A DNA stretch of 7,703 nucleotides from Sulfuricella sp. (GTDB lineage: Bacteria > Pseudomonadota > Gammaproteobacteria > Burkholderiales > Sulfuricellaceae): positions 1 to 7,703 of the forward strand of contig JAUYEK010000160.1 of NCBI GenBank assembly GCA_030691435.1, in the 5' to 3' direction. The translations under genes and the position numbers were made by a program. Below are positions 1 through 6,187 of the stretch, piece after piece. A model generated the notes under the pieces. It ran no database searches. It was not told the DNA's origin and was given only the letters and a program-made list of their open reading frames with translations. Numbering within the stretch: the first letter of the stretch is position 1; each line of letters begins with the position of its first letter.

Positions 1-77
1 AGGGTAATGAAGTCGGCGTAAGACACCAACCAGCGCTCCAGGTTTTCATGCTCTTCTTGCTTCTTTCTGCGTGCCAT
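1..77 (-). CDS. motD: Flagellar motor stator protein MotD/MotB family, N-terminal fragment (cut by window edge)
   Basis: Only the first 25 codons lie in the window, reading MARRKKQEEHENLERWLVSY followed by ADFIT. This is the characteristic start of the MotB/MotD stator subunit: a short basic and acidic cytoplasmic tail, then the start of the single membrane helix with the Tyr-Ala-Asp motif. Asp22 matches the proton-binding Asp32 of E. coli MotB, which is known to be essential for torque. The MARRKK...ENLERWLVSYAD form looks more like MotD of MotC/MotD stators than enterobacterial MotB. The gene starts 32 bp after the motC stop, as expected for a stator pair. No strong Shine-Dalgarno sequence is seen, only GGCGG before the ATG. 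The peptidoglycan-binding OmpA-like domain should lie beyond the window. The family is secure; MotD rather than MotB is an inference. Confidence 0.9.
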   Translation of the reverse strand, partial: MARRKKQEEHENLERWLVSYADFIT

Positions 78-109
78 CGTACACCGCCGCCGGAAGTGAC
101 TCTAAAAGG

Positions 110-850
110 CTAAATAATGTAACCCTGCAATTTTGATTCAATCACGCGGGGATTCTCGCCGTTGGCAATGGATACCAGGCCTTCGATCAACATCTCGCGC
201 ATCACCACTTCCTGCTCGATAAGGTATTTGAGCTTGCCGAACATCGGCAGAAAAAACAGGTTGGCCGACCCCACGCCGTAAATGGTGGCGACAAAAGCCA
301 CGGCGATACCCCCGCCGAGCTTGGATGGGTCGCTCAGGTTCTCCATCACGTGAATCAGGCCGAGCACCGCACCCAGAATGCCAATGGTAGGGGCATAGCC
401 GCCCGCAGCCTGCCAGACTTTCGAAGCATCCAGATGATGTTTCTCGTAAGTGGAAATCTCCACCTCGAGTGCAGCACGAATTTTCTCCGGTTCGCCGCCG
501 TCCACCAGCATTTGCAACCCTTTTTTGGTGAAGGCGTCCTGTATCTCATCCAGCTGCGCCTCCAGTGCCAGCAATCCGCCCTTGCGCGCAATACTGCTCC
601 AGTTCAGCACCTGTTCGATCAATAACTGCGGATTCGCCTTGGGTGGCCAGATTACCCATATGGACAGTCTCATGCCCTCAAAAAAAATCTTGGGCGAGCT
701 CTGCAGCATGATGGCGCCCGTCGTGCCGCCCATGACGATAATGAACGCTGTCAGCTGCAGCAGGGAGCCGATGTGCCCCCCCTCCAAAAACTGGCCGCCA
801 AGAATCGCGGTAAAAGCCAGCAAAATACCGAATATGCTGACTATATCCAT
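110..850 (-). CDS. motC: Flagellar motor stator protein MotC (MotA/PomA family)
   Basis: This is the stator subunit that, with its MotB/MotD partner, forms the ion channel driving flagellar rotation in the inner membrane. The 246-residue length is normal for MotC and PomA. Four membrane segments are visible, at about residues 4-20, 30-50, 152-172 and 182-204, with a large cytoplasmic loop between the second and third. In that loop Arg89 and Glu97 (ARKGGLLALE) match the charged pair of E. coli MotA (Arg90, Glu98) that contacts the rotor protein FliG. Pro154 (GYAPTIG) and Pro202 (FFLPM) match the conserved prolines Pro173 and Pro222 of MotA. A GGAG Shine-Dalgarno lies 7 bases before the ATG. 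motD follows after 32 bp, so the two are probably co-transcribed. Upstream lies the heptad-repeat palindrome at 869-950. I found no good sigma-28 promoter there, so transcription may read through from fliA. The coupling ion is not certain; a proton is likely by analogy with other MotC/MotD. Confidence 0.95.
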   Translation of the reverse strand: MDIVSIFGILLAFTAILGGQFLEGGHIGSLLQLTAFIIVMGGTTGAIMLQSSPKIFFEGMRLSIWVIWPPKANPQLLIEQVLNWSSIARKGGLLALEAQLDEIQDAFTKKGLQMLVDGGEPEKIRAALEVEISTYEKHHLDASKVWQAAGGYAPTIGILGAVLGLIHVMENLSDPSKLGGGIAVAFVATIYGVGSANLFFLPMFGKLKYLIEQEVVMREMLIEGLVSIANGENPRVIESKLQGYII

Positions 851-868
851 CTGTCTGCTCCGCTTTTT

Positions 869-950
869 AGGCGAGGGGCGAAGGGCGAGGGGCTATAGGA
901 TTGCCGCTTCGCGGGTTTCCCCATAGCCCATAGCCCATAGCCTCTTGCCT
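869..950. repeat. Imperfect 82-bp palindrome made of four 7-bp units per arm
   Basis: The left arm (869-896) is four heptamers in a row: AGGCGAG, GGGCGAA, GGGCGAG, GGGCTAT. The right arm (923-950), read on the opposite strand, is AGGCAAG, AGGCTAT, GGGCTAT, GGGCTAT. The 28-bp arms match at 22 positions. The 26-bp spacer has its own nested hairpin: GGA 898-900 with TCC 918-920, and CCGC 904-907 with GCGG 911-914. The element fills most of the fliA-motC gap and ends 18 bp before the motC start, leaving the motC ribosome site outside it. It is not followed by a U-tract on either strand, so it is not a standard intrinsic terminator. It may be a dispersed intergenic repeat of this genome. Confidence 0.8.
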
Positions 951-974
951 GTTTCGTTCTTAGGTTCACCATTT

Positions 975-1685
975 TCAGAGCCATTCCTTTAACTTGCTGC
1001 GCAAGCGTGCCATAGCTTGGCTATGCAGCTGACACACGCGCGATTCGCTGACACCCAGCACCTCGCCGATTTCGCGCAGATTCAGCTCTTCCTCGTAGTA
1101 CATCGCCATCATCAGCTTCTCGCGCTCCGGCAATATGCCGATTGCCTCGATCAGCTTCGCCCGGAACCTTCCGTCCTGCAGTTTAGCGAACGGTTCGGCA
1201 GAGTCGTCGGCACAGTGGCGCTCGAAAAAGTCCTCATCCTCGCCGTTCTGCAAATCCTCGTAATGCAGCAACTGGCAACCGCGCGCGTCCAGCAGCATCT
1301 GCTGGTAGTCATCCAGACTCACGTGCAGCTCGTCGGCCACCTCGCGCTCGGTCGGGGCGCGACACACGCGCTGCTCCAGGGCGTTCATTGCGATTTCGAT
1401 CTGACGCAGCGTTTTCCGCGCCGAGCGCGGCAACCAGTCGCATTGCCGCAATTCGTCCAGCATTGCGCCGCGGATACGCTGCACCGCATAGGTCTCGAAC
1501 TGCGCGCCCTGCGTGTCATCGTAGTTGCTCGCCGCATCGAGCAGGCCAATCATGCCCACCTGAATCAGGTCGTCGACCTGAACGCTGGCAGGCAGCCTCG
1601 CCATCAGATGATAGGCAATGCGCTTGACCAGCGGAGCATATTGGACGACGTATTGATTTTTCTCCGGTCCGGTTTTAGCGTACAT
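975..1685 (-). CDS. fliA: RNA polymerase sigma factor FliA (sigma-28)
   Basis: This flagellar sigma factor directs RNA polymerase to late flagellar, motor and chemotaxis promoters, and is held inactive by the anti-sigma factor FlgM until the hook is finished. The 236 residues match the usual length of about 240. Sigma region 2 spans about residues 16-86 and includes the strongly conserved FETYAVQRIRGAMLDELR followed by DWLPRSAR, which covers the -10 recognition part. Region 3 spans about 95-165. Region 4 spans about 180-232, with ILPEREK and a helix-turn-helix at LNLREIGEVLGVSESRVCQL. The ATG at 1685 is the only plausible start, because an in-frame stop lies three codons upstream (1697-1695). 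No Shine-Dalgarno is visible before it, and a 20-bp inverted repeat begins 11 bp upstream. fliA is separated from flhG by 200 bp of repeat-rich DNA, and motC follows 124 bp downstream. Confidence 0.96.
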   Translation of the reverse strand: MYAKTGPEKNQYVVQYAPLVKRIAYHLMARLPASVQVDDLIQVGMIGLLDAASNYDDTQGAQFETYAVQRIRGAMLDELRQCDWLPRSARKTLRQIEIAMNALEQRVCRAPTEREVADELHVSLDDYQQMLLDARGCQLLHYEDLQNGEDEDFFERHCADDSAEPFAKLQDGRFRAKLIEAIGILPEREKLMMAMYYEEELNLREIGEVLGVSESRVCQLHSQAMARLRSKLKEWL

Positions 1686-1696
1686 AGCGCAATTCT

Positions 1697-1756
1697 AACG
1701 GACATGGCGAGAAGCGCCACCCCAAATAATGAAAATCGCTTCTCGCCGTGTCCGTT
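1697..1756. repeat. 20-bp inverted repeat (19/20) immediately upstream of fliA
   Basis: The arm at 1697-1716 (AACGGACATGGCGAGAAGCG) is the reverse complement of 1737-1756 except at one position (1705 against 1748). The loop between them is 20 bases. In the transcript of the fliA strand this gives a long stem with one C-A mismatch, ending 11 bases before the fliA ATG. In a plus-strand transcript the odd pair would be a G-U wobble. No T-run follows the stem on the minus strand, so it does not look like a terminator. It could be the terminal part of a repeat element or a leader structure affecting fliA translation. Confidence 0.8.
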
Positions 1757-1822
1757 CCCTCTCTCCTACCTCTCCCCCAGCGGGACGCCCTCTCCTCAAT
1801 CCTCTCCCGCAAGCGGGAGAGG
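1757..1822. repeat. Duplicated CCCTCTC...AGCGGGA intergenic repeat with a perfect hairpin
   Basis: Two related units lie almost end to end. The first (1757-1785) runs from CCCTCTCTCC to CAGCGGGA, and the second (1788-1822) from CCCTCTCCTC to GCGGGAGAGG. The second contains a perfect 10-bp palindrome with a 2-base loop: CCTCTCCCGC at 1801-1810 pairs with GCGGGAGAGG at 1813-1822. The first is a degenerate version. Sequences of the CCTCTCCCGC-AA-GCGGGAGAGG type are, from general knowledge, common in intergenic repeats of many proteobacteria. On the fliA strand there is no U-tract after the hairpin. The remaining gap up to the flhG stop (1823-1885) holds only a short hairpin (ATCGC 1866-1870, GCGAT 1874-1878). 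I see no convincing promoter there. Confidence 0.75.
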
Positions 1823-1885
1823 AGGCAAACGTGAAGGGCGATTGTTCCGACCTGAGTGATGAGGTATCGCTTCGCGATGTTCATG

Positions 1886-2770
1886 TTATAGGCGAAAGCC
1901 CTCCGCCGCCATACGGCTGCTCTGAATCAGGCGCTGCATGAATGCTTCCAGGCGCCCGTCCTCACCCGAGAGTTGCGGCCATTGCTCCATGGTTTCCGCC
2001 AAGTTCCTGAGCGCTTTGGCCGATTCGGTGGCGGGAAATGCTTCCACTACCGGCCGGCAAATCCTGGCAGCCTGCCTGAGCTTCTCGTCAAACGGCACAT
2101 AGCCCATGAAATCGAGGGATACATCGAGGAAGCGCACAGCCACTTCAGCCATGTTGTCGTACAGCGCCAGCGCCTCCTGCTCGTTCTTGACCTTGCTGGC
2201 CAGGATATGGAAACGGTGAATGGCGAAATTCCGATTGAGCACCTTGATCAGCGCATAGGCGTCTTTGATCGAAGAAGGATGCTGGGACACCACGATCACG
2301 ATTTCCTGCGACGCCAAAGAAAGCGGCAAGACATTGCTCGCAACCCCGGCAATGGCATCCACCAGTACCACGTCCACCGTTTTCGACAACTGGCGGAATG
2401 ACTGCACCAGCCAATCCTGGTCTTCCTGCCCCAATTCTCCCAGCACTCGCAGCCCATTGCCGGCGGAAACGATATCCACCCCCTCCGGGCCGCGCAGCAT
2501 CACCTCATCCAGCGTCTTTTCGCGCCGGATCACGTGCATCAAGTCGTAGCGCGCGGTGAGGCCAAGCAGCGTTTCAATGCTGCCTTTGCCCTGCTGCTCG
2601 TCCAGCACCAGTACATGTCGGCCACGCTTGGCCAGGGCCGCAGCAAGGTTGACGACAATATTGGTTTTTCCGACCCCGGTCCTGCCGCTGGTCAGCGTCA
2701 CCACCCGCACCGAATCCCGTGCCAGCAGGCGGCGCAGCCCCTCGGCCTGATCCTGCAGGACATCAACCAC
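1886..2770 (-). CDS. flhG: Flagellar number regulator FlhG (MinD/ParA-like ATPase), GTG start preferred
   Basis: FlhG (FleN, YlxH) is a MinD-type ATPase that limits flagellar number and works with FlhF at the cell pole. I chose GTG at 2770 because GGGAG (2781-2777) lies 6 bases before it. It gives 294 residues and puts the family's N-terminal motif, DQAEGLRR (residues 7-14), near the start. In related FlhG proteins this motif stimulates the FlhF GTPase. An ATG at 2821 would add 17 residues and overlap flhF by 59 bases. The P-loop is SGRTGVGKTN (28-37), and VDAIAGV (137-143) is in the place of the usual VDTAAG. LDEQQGKGS (56-64) replaces the usual LDADLGLAN. The signature lysine is Arg30 and the second acidic residue is Gln59, both unlike canonical MinD. 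The C-terminal stretch LEAFMQRLIQ (274-283) could form the membrane-binding helix. The gene overlaps flhF by 8 bases. Confidence 0.92.
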   Translation of the reverse strand: MVDVLQDQAEGLRRLLARDSVRVVTLTSGRTGVGKTNIVVNLAAALAKRGRHVLVLDEQQGKGSIETLLGLTARYDLMHVIRREKTLDEVMLRGPEGVDIVSAGNGLRVLGELGQEDQDWLVQSFRQLSKTVDVVLVDAIAGVASNVLPLSLASQEIVIVVSQHPSSIKDAYALIKVLNRNFAIHRFHILASKVKNEQEALALYDNMAEVAVRFLDVSLDFMGYVPFDEKLRQAARICRPVVEAFPATESAKALRNLAETMEQWPQLSGEDGRLEAFMQRLIQSSRMAAEGFRL

Positions 2771-4106
2771 GTAGAGCTCCCACGTCACGCTTTGCTTCCG
2801 TGTAGCCGGTCGACTCCACACCGGCGAACCCGCCGGCCGCCGCCATAACCAATGGATATTCCGCTTCCAGCGGGGTAAACGGCGAATCTCCCTGGACAGG
2901 TTTCAAGACCCGATCCACCAGATAAACCGGATTGGGGAGGTGCAAGTCCTCCGGCACACGTTGTCCATTGGCAACATAATGGAGCCTCAATTTGTGGCGG
3001 ATCACCACGTCCAGCGCAGGGCCGATACTGATCGCCTCATCGATTTTTGTCAGGATGCAACCATCCATATCATCCTTCTTGTAGGCGCGGACAACGTCTT
3101 CGAGCGTACTGCCCTGCCCGTTGGCGGAAAGCAGCAATAAGCGCTTGATGCTGCGTCCGGCGCCGGATAGCAGAGCCACCTGCTCGGAAAGGCGGCGATC
3201 GCGCTGGCTCATGCCGACCGTGTCGATCAGGATCAGGTGCTTGTTCTGCAGATCGGACAGGGTAAGTTGCAAATCGGCCTCATCCTTGATCACGTAAACC
3301 GGCACGCCGAGTATTTTGCCGTAAATGCGCAACTGCTCGTGAGCACCGATCCGGTAGGTATCGGTGGTGATCAGTGCCAGACTGGCCGGACCATGTTTCA
3401 AGGTGCAACGCGCCGCCAGCTTCGCCACGGTGGTGGTCTTGCCGACTCCGGTGGGTCCGGTCAACGCATAGACTCCACCGCGTTCGACAATATCGTCGTC
3501 CGCCTTCACGACATGCAGGTTGTGCATCAGTGCCGCCCTCAGCCAGCGCAGGCTTTTTTCCAGATCATAGCCGGTCGGCATTTTATCCAGCAGCTGGCGC
3601 GATAACAACGGGCTGAACCCCACGCTCAACAGGTGGCGCAGTGCTTCGATCTTGGCGGGTTCCTCTCGTTGCAGCTCGCCCCACGCAAAGCCGGCCAACT
3701 GGCCTTCCAGCATGCCGCGCAGGAACTTGATTTCGCGGATGATTTCCTGGGTCATCAGATCCGGCGGAGCATCCTTGCTCCCCGTTTCCACCAGGGCCGG
3801 CTTGCCCTTATCCTGCAACTCGGCGATTTGTGATCGTGAAATCGGAGAAGATACGGCAGCGGGCGGTGGAGGTGGCGCAGGTTCGGCGCGGCTGGAAAAT
3901 TCTGCAGGCGTCTGCCGCGCCCTGGCTGGGGGCGGGCTCACCGGGTTGCCGGCAAGGGATGACACATCCATATCCGCCACCGCCATGATCTCGATACCGC
4001 CCGCCACCTGGCGATTGGACAGGATGATGGCGTCGGCACCCAGTGCGTCCCTGACTTGGCGCAGGGCCTCGCGCGTGGTGCTGGCATGAAACTTTCGGAC
4101 GTTCAT
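2763..4106 (-). CDS. flhF: Flagellar biosynthesis GTPase FlhF (SRP family)
   Basis: FlhF is an SRP-type GTPase that localises to the cell pole and recruits the first flagellar basal-body proteins, so it fixes where the flagellum is built. The 447-residue protein has the expected three parts. First is an N-terminal B domain (about 1-45, starting MNVRKFHASTTREALRQVRD). Next is a variable Pro/Ala-rich linker (about 52-90, with PAPPPPPAAV). The last is the NG GTPase domain (about 120-400). G1 is GPTGVGKTTT (217-226), the DTYRIGA box is at 249-255, G3 is DTVG (295-298), G4 is TKID (353-356), and a G5-like loop is near 379-388. All key GTP-binding motifs are intact. The ATG overlaps the flhA stop as ATGA, with the G-rich stretch GGGGGGTAAGGG just before it. 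Its stop overlaps the flhG start by 8 bases. Pairing with FlhG argues for a polar, number-controlled flagellum. Confidence 0.96.
   Translation of the reverse strand: MNVRKFHASTTREALRQVRDALGADAIILSNRQVAGGIEIMAVADMDVSSLAGNPVSPPPARARQTPAEFSSRAEPAPPPPPAAVSSPISRSQIAELQDKGKPALVETGSKDAPPDLMTQEIIREIKFLRGMLEGQLAGFAWGELQREEPAKIEALRHLLSVGFSPLLSRQLLDKMPTGYDLEKSLRWLRAALMHNLHVVKADDDIVERGGVYALTGPTGVGKTTTVAKLAARCTLKHGPASLALITTDTYRIGAHEQLRIYGKILGVPVYVIKDEADLQLTLSDLQNKHLILIDTVGMSQRDRRLSEQVALLSGAGRSIKRLLLLSANGQGSTLEDVVRAYKKDDMDGCILTKIDEAISIGPALDVVIRHKLRLHYVANGQRVPEDLHLPNPVYLVDRVLKPVQGDSPFTPLEAEYPLVMAAAGGFAGVESTGYTEAKRDVGALRG
2777..2781 (-). promoter_or_regulatory. Shine-Dalgarno site supporting the GTG start of flhG
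   Basis: GGGAG lies 6 bases before the GTG at 2770, inside the last codons of flhF. It favours the short FlhG form starting MVDVLQDQAEGLRR over the ATG at 2821. A second candidate GTG at 2788 has a weaker GGAAG upstream. Confidence 0.6.
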
Positions 4107-6187
4107 CCCTTACCCCCCAATACGGCGGTCACTCTGATGGTTTTGGAATCCGGTACCTCGGCATGAGAAATGACCTTGAGTTGCGGCACAGCGCGCCGCA
4201 GGAAGCGCGACATCAGGCCGCGCAACGGCGCCTGCACCAGCAGGACAGCCGGCAGGCCGATCTGCTCCTGGTTCTGCGCCACGGTCTGCGCCTGTGCCAG
4301 CAGGTTTTCCGCCAGACCGGGCTCCAGTCCGGCACCTTCAGCGCCCGACGTCTGTGTCGCCTGCATCAGAATACCCTCCAGGCCGGGATCCAGCGTAATG
4401 ACTTGCAGTTCATTTGTGCCCGGATAAATTTGCTGGATGATAGCACGTCCCAGCGCGACACGAACCAGAGACGCCAGCTCATCGACGTTTTGCGTACGCG
4501 GCGCATGCTCGGCGAGGGTTTCGATGACAGTACGCATGTCGCGGATATGTACTCCCTCATCCAACAGGCTTTGCAAGACGCGGTGCAGCGTAGAAAGGGA
4601 TAATAGCTTCGGCACCAGTTCCTCGACCAGCTTGGGCGATTCCTTCGCCAGATGATCCAGCAGCTGCTGCACTTCCTCGCGGCCCAACAGTTCGGCACTG
4701 TGCGACTGGATAATGTTGGACAGATGGGTTGCAATCACCGTGCTGGCATCCACCACGGTGTAGCCGAAAGTCTGCGCCTGCTCACGCAGCTCGGCCTCGA
4801 TCCAGACAGCGGGAAGCCCAAACGCGGGGTCGCGAGTGGGCGTGCCGGCCAGGTTGCCAAGCACCCGACCGGGGTTGATCGCCAGAAACATGCCGACATA
4901 AGCCTCGCCTTGCCCCATCTCGACGCCCTTCAAGGCAAGGCGGTAGCCATTTGGCTTGAGTTCCAGGTTGTCGCGGATATGCACGGCCGGTACCACGAAC
5001 CCCATTTCATGAGCAAATTTCTTGCGAATGCCGCGGATGCGTCGCAGCAGTTCTCCATCCTGATTCCGGTCTACCAGGGGGATGAGGCGATAGCCGACCT
5101 CCAGCCCCAGAATATCCACCGGCATCACATCATCCCAGCTCACTTCGACCGGCTCGATCGGTGCCTGTACCGGTGCAGCGACCTCAAGCGCCTCGGGTTG
5201 CCGCGCGCGCTGTTCGATGTAGTAGGCTGCGCCGGCAAGCAGGGTCGCCAGCGTCAGGAAGGAGAAATTCGGCATGCCCGGAATCAGGCCCATTACGCCG
5301 ATAATCGTGGCGGTAATGTAGAGCACCAGGGGGTTGTTGAACAACTGGCCGAGCATTTGCTGGCTCAGATCCTCATCGGTGGAAACGCGGCTCACCACAA
5401 TGCCCGCCGCAGTCGAGATTATCAGGGCAGGAATCTGCGCTACCAGACCATCGCCGATGGTGAGCAGGGTGTAGTTGCTAGCAGCAGTGGCGAAATCCAG
5501 GTTGTGCTGCAACACGCCTATCGCCAACCCGCCGATGATCATGATCAGCATGATCAGAATGCCGGCGACGGCGTCGCCGCGCACGAACTTGCTGGCGCCA
5601 TCCATCGAGCCGAAGAAATCCGCCTCCTGGGAAATGGTAGCGCGGCGGGTTCGGGCTTCATCCTCGCCGATGAGTCCGGCGTTGAGATCGGCGTCGATCG
5701 CCATCTGCTTGCCGGGCATGGCATCCAGGGTGAAACGCGCGCTGACTTCGGCGATCCGTCCGGCGCCCTTGGTGATCACCACGAAATTGATGATCACCAG
5801 GATGATGAACAGGATAATACCGACGGTGTAATTTCCTCCTACCAGGAAATGGCCGAAGGCCTCGATCACCTTGCCCGCGGCGTCGGGGCCGGTGTGCCCT
5901 TCGAGCAGCACGATCCGGGCGGACGCGACGTTGAGCGACAGCCGCAGCAGCGTGGTCACCAGCAGCACGGTGGGGAATACGGCGAATTCGAGCGGCTTGG
6001 TAGTATACAGGCTGACCAGCAGCACGATCATCGCCAGGGCGATGTTGAAAGTGAACAGCAGATCCAGCAGGATAGGCGGCAGCGGCAGGATCATCATGCC
6101 CAGAATCATGATAATCAGGATCGGGCCGGCCAGTTTCCTCATGCTCAAGCCGCCCGGCAAGTTCATTCCTTCAACCCGTGCGTTCAT
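4103..6187 (-). CDS. flhA: Flagellar type III export gate protein FlhA
   Basis: FlhA forms the nonameric export gate of the flagellar type III secretion system. Its membrane part takes part in proton-driven export and its cytoplasmic ring binds chaperone-substrate complexes. The 694 residues equal the family norm of about 692. The N-terminal half has about eight membrane segments, between residues 20 and 325. The FHIPEP family signature is at 144-161 (RIAEVSARFTLDAMPGKQ counted from Arg145). Asp205 in FVRGDAVAGI matches the essential Asp208 of Salmonella FlhA. After an Ala/Pro/Glu linker (about 328-350) comes the cytoplasmic domain (about 350-694), ending TIRVTAVLGGKG. The ATG overlaps the flhB stop as ATGA, which supports this start by coupling; only a weak GGAAAG precedes it. 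Internal ATGs at codons 8 and 16 are less likely. No frameshift or truncation is seen. Confidence 0.97.
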   Translation of the reverse strand: MNARVEGMNLPGGLSMRKLAGPILIIMILGMMILPLPPILLDLLFTFNIALAMIVLLVSLYTTKPLEFAVFPTVLLVTTLLRLSLNVASARIVLLEGHTGPDAAGKVIEAFGHFLVGGNYTVGIILFIILVIINFVVITKGAGRIAEVSARFTLDAMPGKQMAIDADLNAGLIGEDEARTRRATISQEADFFGSMDGASKFVRGDAVAGILIMLIMIIGGLAIGVLQHNLDFATAASNYTLLTIGDGLVAQIPALIISTAAGIVVSRVSTDEDLSQQMLGQLFNNPLVLYITATIIGVMGLIPGMPNFSFLTLATLLAGAAYYIEQRARQPEALEVAAPVQAPIEPVEVSWDDVMPVDILGLEVGYRLIPLVDRNQDGELLRRIRGIRKKFAHEMGFVVPAVHIRDNLELKPNGYRLALKGVEMGQGEAYVGMFLAINPGRVLGNLAGTPTRDPAFGLPAVWIEAELREQAQTFGYTVVDASTVIATHLSNIIQSHSAELLGREEVQQLLDHLAKESPKLVEELVPKLLSLSTLHRVLQSLLDEGVHIRDMRTVIETLAEHAPRTQNVDELASLVRVALGRAIIQQIYPGTNELQVITLDPGLEGILMQATQTSGAEGAGLEPGLAENLLAQAQTVAQNQEQIGLPAVLLVQAPLRGLMSRFLRRAVPQLKVISHAEVPDSKTIRVTAVLGGKG

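Larger units (their letters stand above)
1675..1884 (-). other. Repeat-derived 69-codon ORF bridging flhG and fliA (doubtful as a protein)
   Basis: An open frame begins with ATG one base after the flhG stop codon (TAA-C-ATG). It runs through the whole repeat region and stops (TAA at 1677-1675) just inside fliA, so it overlaps the fliA start by 11 bases. The predicted product starts MNIAKRYLITQVGTIALHVC and continues with an Arg-rich stretch, LLSRLRERIEERASRWGRGR. That stretch comes from the CCTCTCCCGCAAGCGGGAGAGG palindrome and resembles the spurious proteins often called across such intergenic repeats. The nearest GGAGG lies about 15 bases upstream, too far for a normal ribosome site, though restart after flhG is possible. 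I do not think the protein itself is functional. The arrangement could still carry ribosomes to the fliA start. Confidence 0.2.

Noticed and set aside
869..950. Short tandem and inverted units as a CRISPR array
   Set aside because: Units are 7 bp with no spacers between them, and the two halves are inverted relative to each other.
1801..1822. Perfect hairpin as an intrinsic terminator between flhG and fliA
   Set aside because: There is no T-run on the minus-strand side; it better fits a dispersed intergenic repeat.
1017..1859. A 280-codon plus-strand open frame opposite fliA and the repeats
   Set aside because: It is antisense to the well-supported fliA and then runs through intergenic repeats. 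The product shows no domain and the frame is explained by codon bias.
1866..1878. ATCGC-TTC-GCGAT hairpin just after flhG as a terminator
   Set aside because: The stem is only 5 bp and no U-tract follows on the flhG strand.
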